Assembly (NCBI RefSeq): GCF_002251385.1
Contig: NZ_NPJJ01000008.1
Span: 1 to 64,000 of the forward strand
Reading direction: 5' to 3'
Source: Prevotella sp. P5-108
GTDB lineage: Bacteria; Bacteroidota; Bacteroidia; Bacteroidales; Bacteroidaceae
DNA: 64,000 nt
The notes beneath the pieces are model-generated. The model was not told the origin of the DNA and ran no database searches. It saw only the letters and a list, made by a program, of their open reading frames with translations. Position 1 is the first letter of the stretch, and every line of letters starts with the position of its first letter. The position numbers were made by a program, and so were the translations under genes. Positions 27,530 to 37,445 of this stretch are shown piece by piece.

Positions 27530-28052
27530 TATGTCTTAAATAATCGGCCATTTTCTTCTTTCCACGCGAGAGATGCGACTTGACAGTGCCCTCGCGCATA
27601 CCCGTAACCATGGTGATGTGGTCTATGCTCTGTCCCTCCATCAGCTGGAGCACCACGCAGGTGCGCTCGGCGTCGGTAAGGAGCGCCAGCGCATGGCGCA
27701 AGTCCATCTGCAGTCCACTGTCGGTGTCTCTCCCACTGCGCCCCATCACCGCGGGCGTTTCCAGAGAGTCGGTCGGGTGCTGCGTCTTCACGTGGTCGTA
27801 GTACACATTGTATGCTATACGAAACAGCCACGTGCTGAACGACGCCTCTCCACGAAAGCGGGAGATGTTGAGGTAGGCTTTGACGAAGGTGTCTTGGGCC
27901 AGGTCGTCGCTCAACTGGGTGTCGCCCAGCGTCTGGCTGAGGAAGAAGCGACGCACCTGGGCCTGGTATTTCTCAACCAGCCGCCCGAAGGCTGCCCGGT
28001 TGTGGAATATCGCCGCCTGGGTAATCCATGCTATGTCTTCGAGATTTCTCAC
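27510..28052 (-). CDS. ECF-type sigma-70 factor
   Basis: A 180-residue RNA polymerase sigma factor. Region 2 reads SDDLAQDTFVKAYLNISRFRGEASFSTWLFRIAYNVYYDHVK; region 4 is TCVVLQLMEGQSIDHITMVTGMREGTVKSHLSRGKKKMADYL. The start is a GTG, since no in-frame ATG is available nearer than the stop of the preceding gene. It is sandwiched between a DUF6249 gene (28 bases upstream) and the overlapping DUF5056 gene, all minus strand, so the three form one operon. Target promoters are not known. Confidence 0.93.
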   Translation of the reverse strand: MRNLEDIAWITQAAIFHNRAAFGRLVEKYQAQVRRFFLSQTLGDTQLSDDLAQDTFVKAYLNISRFRGEASFSTWLFRIAYNVYYDHVKTQHPTDSLETPAVMGRSGRDTDSGLQMDLRHALALLTDAERTCVVLQLMEGQSIDHITMVTGMREGTVKSHLSRGKKKMADYLRHNGYDRQ

Positions 28053-28080
28053 GTCGCTCTATCTATATATAATAATGTGG

Positions 28081-28737
28081 TTACTGGTTGTCGATCTCCT
28101 CGTCGTGCGGTGCTTCGGTGTGGCGGCCACCCGTGGTGCGCACGATGACCAGCTGGCCCACGCCATAGCAAGCCACCAGGGCGCCGATGCCCATGAGCAT
28201 GCTCGAACTCCAGATGTAGAACATCACTATCATGCCCACGCCTATCGACACGTTGCGTATGCCCTTGCGCCAGAGGGTCTCGTTGGTATCGAGAGCCTGC
28301 TCGCAGAGTTGTGAGGGTATAGGCTGGCCGTGCTCCAGTGCCTTCTCGGCAAGCGCTATGCGGTCGTTGCGCTGCTTGATGAGATGGCGGACGATGAGGA
28401 TGACGGCTATAAGAGGCGCTGCCAGGAAGAGCAGCACTAACAGGCATACTATCACGGCAATGGCAATGCCTCCCATGCCGAAGAGGGGCTTGCAGAAATC
28501 TACAAACGATCCGAAATCGTCCAGGTCGTCGTCCATATACGGCGTGGAGGCGTAGTAGGTGGAGTCGGCAGCGGAGGCAGCATCCCAGGAGGCGGTGTCG
28601 GAGTAGGCCTCGATGCCGGTGTGGGCAGTATCGGCCACCACAGCGTCGTCGAGGTGGTTGCGGTGGTGTGGGGCAGCATCGACGCTCATGGCGATGCAAG
28701 CCAGCATGACTGTAAGTGTCAGAATAAATCGTTTCAT
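28081..28737 (-). CDS. DUF6249-like membrane protein
   Basis: A 218-residue protein with a signal or first membrane segment (MKRFILTLTVMLACIAMSVDA), an acidic periplasmic segment, and further hydrophobic segments at about 95-120 and 170-200 separated by a charged cytoplasmic stretch with LIKQRNDRIALAEKALEHGQPIP. That stretch is typical of the DUF6249 family found in Bacteroidales sigma factor operons. I begin at the ATG giving MKRFIL, not the longer frame. It is the first gene of the operon with the ECF sigma factor; its function is unknown. Confidence 0.72.
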   Translation of the reverse strand: MKRFILTLTVMLACIAMSVDAAPHHRNHLDDAVVADTAHTGIEAYSDTASWDAASAADSTYYASTPYMDDDLDDFGSFVDFCKPLFGMGGIAIAVIVCLLVLLFLAAPLIAVILIVRHLIKQRNDRIALAEKALEHGQPIPSQLCEQALDTNETLWRKGIRNVSIGVGMIVMFYIWSSSMLMGIGALVACYGVGQLVIVRTTGGRHTEAPHDEEIDNQ

Positions 28738-28791
28738 ATCTTCTTCGTTTTGTTTTTTTCTATCCATTAGACGCATTGAGACGCCAATTAG

Positions 28792-28822
28792 TTGCAAAAT
28801 AACTAAAAAAAAACTACTTTTG
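28792..28822 (+). promoter_or_regulatory. Promoter of the rRNA methyltransferase-thyA-folA unit
   Basis: TTG (28792-28794), 20 bases, TACTTTTG (28815-28822), 13 bases before the first start codon. Confidence 0.75.
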
Positions 28823-28835
28823 CAAAGTTAATAGC

Positions 28836-30230
28836 GTGAAGATGATAGATATACCTAAAGATTTTGCGGACTCCACGCGGCTGTTGATGGGCGATGCGCT
28901 TTACGAAACGCTCGTCGACGGGCTCAACGATGAACCCTCGGTAAGCCTGCGCCTCAACCCCTTCAAGACCGATGGCCGCCCTGTGGGCCAAGTCACGCCC
29001 GTGCCCTGGTGCGACGGTGCCTACTGGCTCGAGTCGCGTCCCAATTTCACCTTCGACCCGCTGCTTCATGCCGGTTGTTACTATGTGCAGGAAGCGGCGT
29101 CAATGTTTCTGCACCATGTGCTGTCGCGGGTCATCGACCGGCCAGTGACAGCGCTCGACCTGTGTGCTGCGCCCGGCGGCAAGTCGACCACGGCGCGCGG
29201 GGTGCTGCCCCAGGGCAGTCTGCTGATATGCAACGAGCCCATACGCCAACGCGCCCAGATACTGAGCGAAAACATACAGAAGTACGGACACCCCGACGTG
29301 ATGGTCACCAACAACTACCCGCGCGACTTCCGCAAAGCGGGGCTGCTCTTCGACCTGATTGTCGCCGACGTACCCTGCTCGGGCGAAGGCATGTTCCGCA
29401 AGGACGCCGGCGCCATAGCCGAATGGAGTCGGCAGAACGTGGAAAACTGCTACCGGCTGCAACGCGAAATCATCGAAGACATCTGGCCCTGTCTGCGGCC
29501 TGGCGGTATACTGGTCTACTCGACCTGCACGTTCAACGAACAGGAAAACGAGGACAACATCGCATGGATACGCGGACTGGGAGCCGATGTGCTGGACATC
29601 GACATCAGCGAGGAATGGAACATCACCGGTGCGCTCAAGGGCGAAGACAGTCTGTATCGCTTCATCCCCGGCCGCTCGCGCAGCGAAGGGCTGTGCATGG
29701 CTGTGCTGCGCAAGAGCGACGACACCGTGCTGGCAGAGCGTCGCGCCAAGGACAGCGGCAAGCCCGCCAAGACGCGACCGCGCACCGATGTGGGGGCGTG
29801 GATAAACGACAGCGACCACTTCACCCTCTGCGAGAGGGGCGACACGCTAAGCGCCATCCCCACATGGTGGCTCGCACAGTATCGCGCCGCCGAGAAGTCG
29901 CTGCATCTGCTGCACGCCGGCATCACCTTGGGCACCGTCAAGGGCAAGGACGTGGTGCCCCACCAGTCGTTGGCACTCTCGACCGCACTCAACCGCTCGG
30001 CCTTTGCACAGGCAGAGGTCGGATACGGGCAAGCCATAGCCTATCTGCGCAAAGAAGCGATAACGCTCGACGCCGCCACGCCGCGCGGCATCGTGCTCAT
30101 CACCTACCACGGCATACCCTTGGGATTTGCCAAGAACCTGGGCAACCGCGCCAACAACCTCTATCCCCAGGAATGGCGTATCAAGAGCACCCATCTGCCC
30201 GAACAAATACCGACAATACTCAATATATGA
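28836..30230 (+). CDS. RsmF/RsmB-like rRNA (cytosine-5) methyltransferase
   Basis: A 464-residue SAM-dependent enzyme of the NOL1/NOP2/Sun family. Motif I is [19 protein letters not shown]; motif IV with the PC dipeptide is [15 protein letters not shown]; the nucleophile cysteine is in [13 protein letters not shown]. The C-terminal part (about 320-464), with a PUA-like/DUF1949-type region, resembles the RsmF group, which methylates a cytosine in 16S rRNA. Start at 28836, or at the second ATG two codons later. The stop overlaps the thyA start in ATGA. Confidence 0.9.
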   Translation: MKMIDIPKDFADSTRLLMGDALYETLVDGLNDEPSVSLRLNPFKTDGRPVGQVTPVPWCDGAYWLESRPNFTFDPLLHAGCYYVQEAASMFLHHVLSRVIDRPVTALDLCAAPGGKSTTARGVLPQGSLLICNEPIRQRAQILSENIQKYGHPDVMVTNNYPRDFRKAGLLFDLIVADVPCSGEGMFRKDAGAIAEWSRQNVENCYRLQREIIEDIWPCLRPGGILVYSTCTFNEQENEDNIAWIRGLGADVLDIDISEEWNITGALKGEDSLYRFIPGRSRSEGLCMAVLRKSDDTVLAERRAKDSGKPAKTRPRTDVGAWINDSDHFTLCERGDTLSAIPTWWLAQYRAAEKSLHLLHAGITLGTVKGKDVVPHQSLALSTALNRSAFAQAEVGYGQAIAYLRKEAITLDAATPRGIVLITYHGIPLGFAKNLGNRANNLYPQEWRIKSTHLPEQIPTILNI

Positions 30231-31021
30231 AACAATATCTCAATCTGCTTGACCGCATCCTTACCGAAGGAGCCACCAAGACCGACCGCACAGGTACGGG
30301 CACCAAGAGTGTCTTCGGCCATCAGATGCGGTTCAATCTCGAAGAGGGTTTCCCGCTTCTTACCACCAAGAAGCTGCACCTCAAGTCTATCATCTATGAA
30401 CTGCTGTGGTTCCTGCGCGGCGACACCAACGTGCGCTATCTCCAGGAACATGGTGTAAGGATTTGGAACGAATGGGCCGACGAAGACGGAGAATTAGGCC
30501 CCGTGTACGGACACCAATGGCGCTCGTGGCCCGACTACAACGGCGGCACCATAGACCAGATACAGCAGGTGATAGACACGCTGAAGACTCACCCCGACTC
30601 GCGCCGCATGATTGTGTCGGCCTGGAACCCCGCCGAGGTCGACGAGATGGCGCTCCCACCCTGTCACTGCCTCTTCCAGTTCTATGTGGCTGACGACCGA
30701 CTGAGTCTGCAGCTCTACCAGCGCTCTGCCGACACCTTCCTGGGTGTGCCGTTCAACATCGCCTCGTATGCGCTGCTGCTCCAGATGATGGCGCAGGTGA
30801 CCGGACTGCGTGCCGGCGACTTCATCCACACCACCGGCGACACGCATCTCTATCTGAACCACATAGAGCAAGCCCGTCTGCAGCTCACACGCACACCGCG
30901 ACCGCTGCCCAAGATGAACCTGAACCCCGACGTGAAGAGTCTCTTTGACTTCAAATACGAAGATTTCCAACTCACCGACTATGACCCGTGGCCACACATA
31001 GCCGCGCAGGTGTCGGTATAA
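30227..31021 (+). CDS. thyA: Thymidylate synthase
   Basis: A 264-residue enzyme making dTMP from dUMP with methylene-tetrahydrofolate; the length is identical to the common bacterial form. Catalytic cysteine in [12 protein letters not shown], phosphate-binding [19 protein letters not shown], and C-terminal FTLxxY-like [11 protein letters not shown]. The start is the ATG overlapping the methyltransferase stop; the long upstream frame is a shadow. folA follows 15 bases later, the usual partner that regenerates tetrahydrofolate. Confidence 0.97.
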   Translation: MKQYLNLLDRILTEGATKTDRTGTGTKSVFGHQMRFNLEEGFPLLTTKKLHLKSIIYELLWFLRGDTNVRYLQEHGVRIWNEWADEDGELGPVYGHQWRSWPDYNGGTIDQIQQVIDTLKTHPDSRRMIVSAWNPAEVDEMALPPCHCLFQFYVADDRLSLQLYQRSADTFLGVPFNIASYALLLQMMAQVTGLRAGDFIHTTGDTHLYLNHIEQARLQLTRTPRPLPKMNLNPDVKSLFDFKYEDFQLTDYDPWPHIAAQVSV

Positions 31022-31036
31022 CCACTCGCTGAAAAC

Positions 31037-31537
31037 ATGCGCATCAACATCATAGCCGCCGTGGCACGCAACCGCGCCATAGGCATCGACAACAAACTCA
31101 TATACTGGCTGCCCAACGACCTGAAACGGTTTAAGGCGCTCACCACGGGGCACACCATCATCATGGGGCGCCACACCTTTGAGTCGCTGCCCAAGGGCGC
31201 GCTGCCCAACCGCCGCAACATCGTGCTGAGCCGCACCGCCACCGAGTTTGCGGGCTGCGACACCTATGCCTCGATAGACGAGGCACTCGCCCACTGTGGC
31301 GACGACGAGGATATATATATAATAGGTGGAGCCAGCATCTATGCCCAAGCGCTCGACCGGGCTCAGCGGCTCTGCCTCACCGAGGTCGACGACACGCCAG
31401 AGGCTGCCGACGCCTTCTTCCCCGACTACAGCGGATGGCACGAGACCTGGCGCGAGCACCACGACAAAGACGAGCGTCACGCTCAGGCTTACGACTTCGT
31501 AGACTATGAGCCGGGCAAACGGGCAGAGGAACAATAG
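31037..31537 (+). CDS. folA: Dihydrofolate reductase
   Basis: A 166-residue NADPH-dependent enzyme. Recognisable segments: INIIAAVARNRAIGIDNKLIYWLPNDLKRFKALTTG, of which the WLPNDLKRFK part contains the catalytic acid D, then IIMGRHTFESLP and DIYIIGGASIYAQAL for NADPH binding. It is directly downstream of thyA, the classical functional pair. A TATATATATAATAGGTGG word inside the gene resembles a recurring intergenic word but here simply encodes DIYIIGG. Confidence 0.96.
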   Translation: MRINIIAAVARNRAIGIDNKLIYWLPNDLKRFKALTTGHTIIMGRHTFESLPKGALPNRRNIVLSRTATEFAGCDTYASIDEALAHCGDDEDIYIIGGASIYAQALDRAQRLCLTEVDDTPEAADAFFPDYSGWHETWREHHDKDERHAQAYDFVDYEPGKRAEEQ

Positions 31538-31568
31538 CGACACAGAGGAAAACATAACCCAAAAGGCA

Positions 31569-32333
31569 ATGACAATGAAGAAGACAGCTCTCATCACCGG
31601 TGCCACAAGTGGCATCGGAGAAGCCTGCGCCAGAAAGTTTGCGGCAGGCGGATACAATCTGATAATCACAGGGCGCAGAGCCGACAGGCTGGAGGAAATC
31701 AAGACCACGCTGGAGGCTATGGGCGCCGAGGTGGTGACACTGGCGTTCGACGTGCGCGACGCCGAGGCTACCACCAAGGCCATCGCGTCGCTCGGCGAAG
31801 GATGGCAGGAGATAGACGTGCTCATCAACAACGCCGGGCTGGCACTCGGTCTGGACAAGGAGTATGAAGGCGACCCGACAGACTGGAACACGATGATAGA
31901 CACCAACATCAAGGGTCTGCTCACGATGACCCGGCTGGTGGTGCCGGGCATGGTGGCGCGCAACAGGGGCCACGTCATCAACATAGGCAGTGTGGCGGGC
32001 GACGCCGCTTACGCCTGCGGCAACGTGTACTGTGCCACCAAAGCAGCCGTGAAGGCCCTCACCGACGGTCTGCGTATCGACGTGGCCCACACGGAAGTAC
32101 GCGTGACCAACGTGAAGCCCGGACTGGTGGAGACAAACTTCAGCCGCGTGCGCTTCCATGGCGACAACGAGCGTGCCGACAATGTCTACAAAGGCGTCAA
32201 GCCGCTTACGGGCGACGACATAGCCGATGTGGCATTCTATGCAGCATCGGCGCCGAAGCATGTGCAGATAGCCGAGGTGCTGGTGTTGGCCACCCATCAG
32301 GCCAATGGCTCCTACATACATCGGGAAGCATAG
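31569..32333 (+). CDS. Short-chain dehydrogenase/reductase
   Basis: A 254-residue Rossmann-fold oxidoreductase. Cofactor site TGATSGIGEACARKFA, NNAG segment INNAGLALGLD, catalytic serine in INIGSVAGDAAYACG and the YCATK active site. RRADRL after the second strand suggests NADP preference. It resembles the YdfG/serine 3-dehydrogenase type SDRs, but the substrate is not predictable. The start MTMKKTALITG is chosen over an upstream frame running into folA. A strong terminator follows. Confidence 0.92.
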   Translation: MTMKKTALITGATSGIGEACARKFAAGGYNLIITGRRADRLEEIKTTLEAMGAEVVTLAFDVRDAEATTKAIASLGEGWQEIDVLINNAGLALGLDKEYEGDPTDWNTMIDTNIKGLLTMTRLVVPGMVARNRGHVINIGSVAGDAAYACGNVYCATKAAVKALTDGLRIDVAHTEVRVTNVKPGLVETNFSRVRFHGDNERADNVYKGVKPLTGDDIADVAFYAASAPKHVQIAEVLVLATHQANGSYIHREA

Positions 32334-32354
32334 GTTGGGCGTCCAACCATCATC

Positions 32355-32404
32355 ACGCAATCAGGCCTTGATGACTCGCTGTGGTCATCAAGGCCTGATT
32401 GCGT
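32355..32404. terminator. Bidirectional terminator with a 20-base perfect stem
   Basis: A 20-base perfect inverted repeat (core CAATCAGGCCTTGATGA) around a 10-base loop lies between two convergent genes. No long T-run follows, but the stem is very strong. Confidence 0.75.
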
Positions 32405-32428
32405 AGTGGGGATAATGGGCACCGCGCG

Positions 32429-33448
32429 CTATCTACCCTCGGCGAGCGCGTCAGCAGGCGCATTGAGAAAGCGGGCAACGGCGCTGACTGCCTCGGCAAA
32501 GGCGGTGGGCTGGCCGGGCACGGTGATGAAGAGATGGGTGGCTGTGGGGAAGACATGGTAAGTGAGCCTGTGGCCAAGTCGCTGCAGCCGATGCGCCAAT
32601 TGGGTGGTCTGGTCGAAGAGGATGTCGTGACCCGCAGAGATGAGGCACATGGGCGGCAGGGAGCGCAGCTCGTCGTCGTCGGCGAGTTCGACTGAGACGA
32701 GCGGATTGTGCTCCTCTCCACGGGCGTAGGCTTCGCAGAAAGCCTCAAGCAGCTCGGCGTCGTCGCCATAGCCTTGGGCATAGTCTGTCCACGATGGCGT
32801 GACACGCGTGTAGAGTCTGGTGACAGGATAGATGGGCACAACACGGCTCACACCCTTGGTCGAGAGGGCTGTGGCGAGGGCAAGGTTGCCTCCGGCGCTG
32901 TCGCCTCCCACCGCCACCTGGGTAGAGTCGCAGCCCCACGCATCGGCGTGCTGGCGGAGATAGGCAAAGGCGCGGCGGCAGTCGTCGAGCGGAGCCGGAA
33001 AGGGATGGGCTGGCGACAGGCGGTAATCGAGGGCAGCCACGCAGCAGTCGGCCTCCAACGCCAAAGTGGCACAGAAACGCGCACAACTGTTGATGCTGCC
33101 GAAGCACCAGCCGCCTCCGTGGAGATAGAGCAGCAGCGGACGCTTGCGGAGGGCTGGTCGGGAGGGCGTGAAGAGGCAGATGTCGGGGGTGGGATAAGTG
33201 GCGGTGACGCCGTCGGGCAACTGGGGCGGCTGGTTGCGGCTCTGCCTGATTTGCTGCAAGGCTGCACAGTCGCCAGAGATAGCCGCGCGCACCGCCAGCA
33301 TCTGTCTGTGCTGCAGGTCGGTAGGCATACGGCTGAGGAAGAGGCGTTCGTCGTCGAGCATACGCCGCTGGAGCGAGTCGGAGGGATAGGTCTGCCCATA
33401 CAGACATACCATGGAAAACAATAAGAATAAGGTGTGGAAAATACGCAT
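32429..33448 (-). CDS. Exported alpha/beta hydrolase (esterase, HSL type)
   Basis: A 339-residue protein with signal MRIFHTLFLLFSMVCLYG. The oxyanion-hole motif is LYLHGGGWCFGS, the nucleophile elbow is VGGDSAGGNLALA, and the acid and histidine are in GHDILFDQTTQL and FPTATHLF. This is the hormone-sensitive-lipase-like esterase family acting on short-chain esters. It is followed on the minus strand by the shared terminator. The upstream neighbour on the same strand is the ABC exporter gene, about 60 bases away. Confidence 0.9.
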   Translation of the reverse strand: MRIFHTLFLLFSMVCLYGQTYPSDSLQRRMLDDERLFLSRMPTDLQHRQMLAVRAAISGDCAALQQIRQSRNQPPQLPDGVTATYPTPDICLFTPSRPALRKRPLLLYLHGGGWCFGSINSCARFCATLALEADCCVAALDYRLSPAHPFPAPLDDCRRAFAYLRQHADAWGCDSTQVAVGGDSAGGNLALATALSTKGVSRVVPIYPVTRLYTRVTPSWTDYAQGYGDDAELLEAFCEAYARGEEHNPLVSVELADDDELRSLPPMCLISAGHDILFDQTTQLAHRLQRLGHRLTYHVFPTATHLFITVPGQPTAFAEAVSAVARFLNAPADALAEGR

Positions 33449-33509
33449 AATCTATAAGAACATTAAGGTCGTCTCTGCAGAGACAGGAGACTGCAGATGG
33501 CACTGCCGC

Positions 33510-35180
33510 TTAGAGCCGCAGCACCTCGTCGCAGTATTCCACCACCGCCGGACGGTGGGTGATGAAGATGATAGTGTGCTGACGGCTGCCCAGGACATTG
33601 GCAAGCAGGCGGCGCTCGGTCTCGATGTCGAGGGCGCTGGTAGCCTCGTCGAAGAGCATCACGGGGCGGTTGCGCAGCAGGGCCCGGGCGATGGCAATAC
33701 GCTGTGCCTGGCCCTCACTCAGACCGGCTCCCGACTCGGAGCAACGCGTGTCGAGGCCGTCGGGCAACTGGCTGACGAAGTCGGCACATGCCTGGTGGAG
33801 CGCATCATACATCTCGTCGTCGGTGGCGGTAGGGCTGCCCATGAGCAGATTGTCGCGGATGGTGCCGCTCATGAGGGTATTGCCCTGGGGCACGTAGACA
33901 AAGTTGCAACGCATACGCGGCGACAGTTGCTGGCCGTCTCCGTCGGCGTGGTAGAGGCTTATCTCTCCCTCCTGGGGACGGAGCAGGGCGAGGATGAGGC
34001 GGATAAGGGTGGTCTTGCCGGCTCCCGTCTCGCCGAGGATGGCGGTGCAGGTACCGGGACGGAAGTCGAACGACAGGTGGTCTATCACGCGTCCGTCGCC
34101 GTCATTATAACCATAGCCCACATCGTCGAGCTTCACGCCGCAGGGCGCTTCGACCACGATGGGGTCGCCCTGCTCTTCGAGGGGAGGCTCTTCGAGTTCC
34201 ATGAGTCGCTCGGCAGCGGTGAAGACACTGACAAAGGCGGGCACGATACGGCTCAGGTTGCGCGCCGGACTCTGTATGCGGTTGACGAGTTGCAGGTAAG
34301 CTGTCATGCCGCCAAACGACAGTGTGTGCATAGACATGCGCACTGCCGCCCAGAGGAAGGCTATGAGATAGGTGAGGGAGAACCCGAAGTTGAGGATGAA
34401 GTTGGAAAGTAGGCTGAAGCGTGTGCGCTGGATGACGTTGCGCCGCAGCTGGCTCTGGGTACTCTCGAGCTTGCCCACCATGGCATCGTCGCTCTCCAGA
34501 GTCTTGATGAGCACCCGATGTTGGATGGTTTCCTGCAGCACGCTTTGCACCTGGGAGTCGGAGTTGCGCACCTGACGGGTGAGGTGACGCATACGGCGCA
34601 CATAGACCTTGCTGAGCACCACAAAGAGGGGCAGCAGAGCGACGGTGATGACCGCCAACAGCCGGTCGAGAGTAAAGAGATAGGCAAAAGCACCGAAGAA
34701 GAGAAGCACCACACTGAGCGTATTGGGCAAGGTTTCGGTAATGAAGGTGACGACATTGCTGACGTCGCTCTCGAGGCGGTTGATGACATCGCCAGAGTGT
34801 CGCCGTTCGCGCCCGTTCCATTCGGAGCGGAGTATACGGTCGAGCATGTACTGCTGCATGCGGTTCTGCGCCTTCACACCCAGCACGTTGCGTATCCAGA
34901 CCGAGGATATGTTGATGGCAAAGTCGATGAGCACCAGCCCACCCATGAGTGCCACCGCCCAGTAGATGGAGCCCTCGATGCTGCCCGAAGCCACGTCGAT
35001 GGCGCGCTTCACCGCCCACACCTGGGCCAGACTCACCACCACCGTAGCCATGCCCATCGATGCGTTGAGTATGGTCTGCAGTCGGTTGCCCCGCCATACC
35101 TTCCACAGCCAGCGCATGATGTCGCGCGTGGTGTAGGCCGAGTTGGCGGGCGTTATCCATTGGGCTATCTTCATCTTCAT
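33510..35180 (-). CDS. ABC exporter, fused permease and ATPase
   Basis: A 556-residue half-transporter that should work as a dimer. The N-terminal domain has six membrane helices (about 40-310). The ATPase domain (about 335-556) has Walker A GETGAGKT, the signature region LSEGQAQRIAIARALL (LSEGQ in place of LSGGQ) and Walker B VMLFDEATSALD with the HRPAVVEYCDEVLRL end. Substrate unknown; lipids, peptides or drugs are all possible. The gene lies 22 bases downstream of nadK and may share its transcript. Confidence 0.92.
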   Translation of the reverse strand: MKMKIAQWITPANSAYTTRDIMRWLWKVWRGNRLQTILNASMGMATVVVSLAQVWAVKRAIDVASGSIEGSIYWAVALMGGLVLIDFAINISSVWIRNVLGVKAQNRMQQYMLDRILRSEWNGRERRHSGDVINRLESDVSNVVTFITETLPNTLSVVLLFFGAFAYLFTLDRLLAVITVALLPLFVVLSKVYVRRMRHLTRQVRNSDSQVQSVLQETIQHRVLIKTLESDDAMVGKLESTQSQLRRNVIQRTRFSLLSNFILNFGFSLTYLIAFLWAAVRMSMHTLSFGGMTAYLQLVNRIQSPARNLSRIVPAFVSVFTAAERLMELEEPPLEEQGDPIVVEAPCGVKLDDVGYGYNDGDGRVIDHLSFDFRPGTCTAILGETGAGKTTLIRLILALLRPQEGEISLYHADGDGQQLSPRMRCNFVYVPQGNTLMSGTIRDNLLMGSPTATDDEMYDALHQACADFVSQLPDGLDTRCSESGAGLSEGQAQRIAIARALLRNRPVMLFDEATSALDIETERRLLANVLGSRQHTIIFITHRPAVVEYCDEVLRL

Positions 35181-35202
35181 GACTCTCGGTGTGGTTGTGG
35201 GT

Positions 35203-36087
35203 CTATCTGTGGTCGGCGCCCCACATCATCTTCTCGCGGAGGGTGGAGAAGTAGCTGCGGCTGTCGCGCTTCACTATATTAATGGTATAGGGGGCCTTGC
35301 GGATGGTAAGGCGCGTGCTCTCGAGCAACTTCTCCGAGCGACCGTCGATGGCTACGAGGAAGTTGTGAGACCGGCTCTCCACCTCGAGCGTTATCTCGCT
35401 GTCGTCGTTGATGACGATGGGGCGGACATTGAGGCTGTGGGGCGCCACGGGGGTAAGGCAGAGGATGTCGGCATCGGGCACGATGATGGGGCCGCCGTTG
35501 GAGAGACCGTAGGCGGTAGAACCGGTGGGTGTAGAGACGATGAGCCCGTCGGCCTGGTAGGTCACCAGATACTCGCCGTTGATGCAGGTGCGCACGGAAA
35601 TCATCGCGGCATTGTCGCGCTTGAGCACGGCGATGTCGTTGAGGGCGAAGGGGCTGCCCTCGATTATCTCGCCGTCGGCCTCGACCATGATGACGGCATG
35701 GGGCTCCACAGCGTAGTGCCCATCTACTATCTCGGCGATGGCGTGGTCTATCTCGTCGGGATGGATGTCGGCCAGAAATCCCAGTCTGCCTGTGTTGACA
35801 CCGATTATGGGCGTCGCCTTGCTTCCCACCATGCTGGCTGCGCGCAGAAAGGTGCCGTCGCCGCCGATGGAGATGACGAAGTCTACGTCGAAGTTGTAGT
35901 TGTCGAAGACGCCGCTTACCTCGACCTCCATGCCCAGGGCCGATGTGATGTACCGGAAGAAGGTGCGCTCGATGTAGATTTCGGCTCCACGAGCCTTGAG
36001 ACTGTCTATGAGCCGGTGGATAGATACCGTCTTACCCGCCTGGAACTCCTTGCCGAAGAGAGCGAACCGCAACACGTTTGCCGCCAT
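35203..36087 (-). CDS. nadK: NAD kinase
   Basis: A 294-residue enzyme making NADP from NAD. Conserved ISIGGDGTFLRAAS (GGDG), GVNTGRLGFLADI, the NDIAVLKR segment and GSTAYGLSNGGPIIVPD are all present. It is divergent from the DJ-1 gene across a 122-base gap and precedes the ABC exporter gene. Confidence 0.96.
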   Translation of the reverse strand: MAANVLRFALFGKEFQAGKTVSIHRLIDSLKARGAEIYIERTFFRYITSALGMEVEVSGVFDNYNFDVDFVISIGGDGTFLRAASMVGSKATPIIGVNTGRLGFLADIHPDEIDHAIAEIVDGHYAVEPHAVIMVEADGEIIEGSPFALNDIAVLKRDNAAMISVRTCINGEYLVTYQADGLIVSTPTGSTAYGLSNGGPIIVPDADILCLTPVAPHSLNVRPIVINDDSEITLEVESRSHNFLVAIDGRSEKLLESTRLTIRKAPYTINIVKRDSRSYFSTLREKMMWGADHR

Positions 36088-36209
36088 AAATGTTATCTTT
36101 TTTTAATTTTTGTTCCTCATTCTTGCTCACAAATGCCAAACATTTAGTACATTTGCACGTGAATGATGCGACAAAAATACTACTTTTTGTTGTAAAACAC
36201 GTTGAAATT

Positions 36210-36764
36210 ATGGCAAAAGTATATGAATTTCTTTCCAATGGCTTCGAAGACATAGAGGCATTGGCACCCGTAGACATACTCCGCCGAGGCGGACTGGAGG
36301 TAAAAACAGTGAGCATTACCGGCGAGCAGATGGTGGAAACCACCCACGGCATCAAGCTCATGACCGATCTGAGGATAGAGGACATCGCCGACTTCAGCGA
36401 CGTCGACGCCATGCTGCTGCCAGGCGGTCTGCCAGGAGCCACCAATCTGAACAAGCACAGGATGCTGCGCGAGATACTGCTCGAGCAGTACAACCAGGGC
36501 CGCATAGTCGCCGCCATCTGCGCCGCACCGCTGGTGCTGGGCTCGATAGGCATCCTTGAGGGCAAGCGAGCCACCTGCTACCCCGGATTCGAGAAGCGCA
36601 TGACCGGCGCCACCTACACCCAGGAACAGGTGACCATCGACGGCAACATCATCACGGGCAAGGGTCCCGGCGCGTCGATGGACTTCGGCTACGCCATCCT
36701 CGGCAAGTTTGTCGCACCCGAAGCTGTGGCAGAACTCAAGGCCCAGATGATGTACAAAGGTTAA
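36210..36764 (+). CDS. DJ-1/PfpI family protein
   Basis: A 184-residue cytoplasmic protein starting MAKVYEFLSNGFEDIEALAP, with the conserved glutamate in GFEDIEA and the reactive cysteine at the nucleophile elbow VAAICAAPLVLG, plus the final GPGASMDFGYAIL. Family members repair glycated molecules or sense oxidative stress; the exact role here is inferred. The internal ATG is used because the preceding residues are not family-like. TACATTTG about 60 bases upstream can serve as the -7 box. ispD follows 15 bases later. Confidence 0.93.
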   Translation: MAKVYEFLSNGFEDIEALAPVDILRRGGLEVKTVSITGEQMVETTHGIKLMTDLRIEDIADFSDVDAMLLPGGLPGATNLNKHRMLREILLEQYNQGRIVAAICAAPLVLGSIGILEGKRATCYPGFEKRMTGATYTQEQVTIDGNIITGKGPGASMDFGYAILGKFVAPEAVAELKAQMMYKG

Positions 36765-36779
36765 CCCACAACGACAGCC

Positions 36780-37445
36780 ATGGACTATATCATCATCGTA
36801 GCCGGAGGCAAGGGGCTGCGCATGGGCAGCGACGTGCCCAAGCAGTTTCTGCCCGTCAAGGGAATGCCCGTACTGATGCGCACCATCAGCCGTTTTCATG
36901 AGTGCAATCCCTCGATGCAGATTATACTCGTACTCCCACACCACCAGCAGCAATACTGGCACGACCTGTGCAGCCAATACGCATTCGATATCGCCCACAC
37001 GGTGGTAGACGGAGGCGACACGCGCTTTGCCTCGTCGCGCAACGGACTCGCCGCCATCCCCGACGACGCCACGGGAACCGTGGGCATACACGACGGGGTG
37101 CGCCCCTTTGTGGCTGCCGAGGTGATAAGCCGCTGCTACGATGCCGCCCGCGCCCACGGAGCCGCCATCCCCGTGATGCCGGTCACCGACACGCTGCGCC
37201 ACATCGACTCTGCCACCACCGCCCACAACGTGCTGCGCACAGACTACCGCATCGTGCAGACCCCACAGGTCTTTGACATCGCGCTGCTCAAGCGCGCCTT
37301 CACCCAGCCCTTCCGCGAAGAGTTTACCGACGACGCTTCGGTGGTCGAAGCCATGGGCTGCAGCGTGGAGATGGTCGAAGGCAACCGCGAGAACATCAAG
37401 ATTACCACACCCTTTGATTTGAAGATAGCCGAAACGCTGTGCTGA
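36780..37445 (+). CDS. ispD: 2-C-methyl-D-erythritol 4-phosphate cytidylyltransferase
   Basis: A 221-residue isoprenoid (MEP) pathway enzyme. Nucleotide-binding [20 protein letters not shown], then IHDGVRPFV and the C-terminal [19 protein letters not shown] are diagnostic. The MEP partner ispF lies about 6 kb further on the opposite strand. The stop codon overlaps the recG start. Confidence 0.96.
   Translation: MDYIIIVAGGKGLRMGSDVPKQFLPVKGMPVLMRTISRFHECNPSMQIILVLPHHQQQYWHDLCSQYAFDIAHTVVDGGDTRFASSRNGLAAIPDDATGTVGIHDGVRPFVAAEVISRCYDAARAHGAAIPVMPVTDTLRHIDSATTAHNVLRTDYRIVQTPQVFDIALLKRAFTQPFREEFTDDASVVEAMGCSVEMVEGNRENIKITTPFDLKIAETLC

Noticed and set aside
31312..31329. TATATATATAATAGGT word as a regulatory site
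   Set aside because: It lies inside folA and encodes the conserved DIYIIGG segment, so coding constraint explains it.
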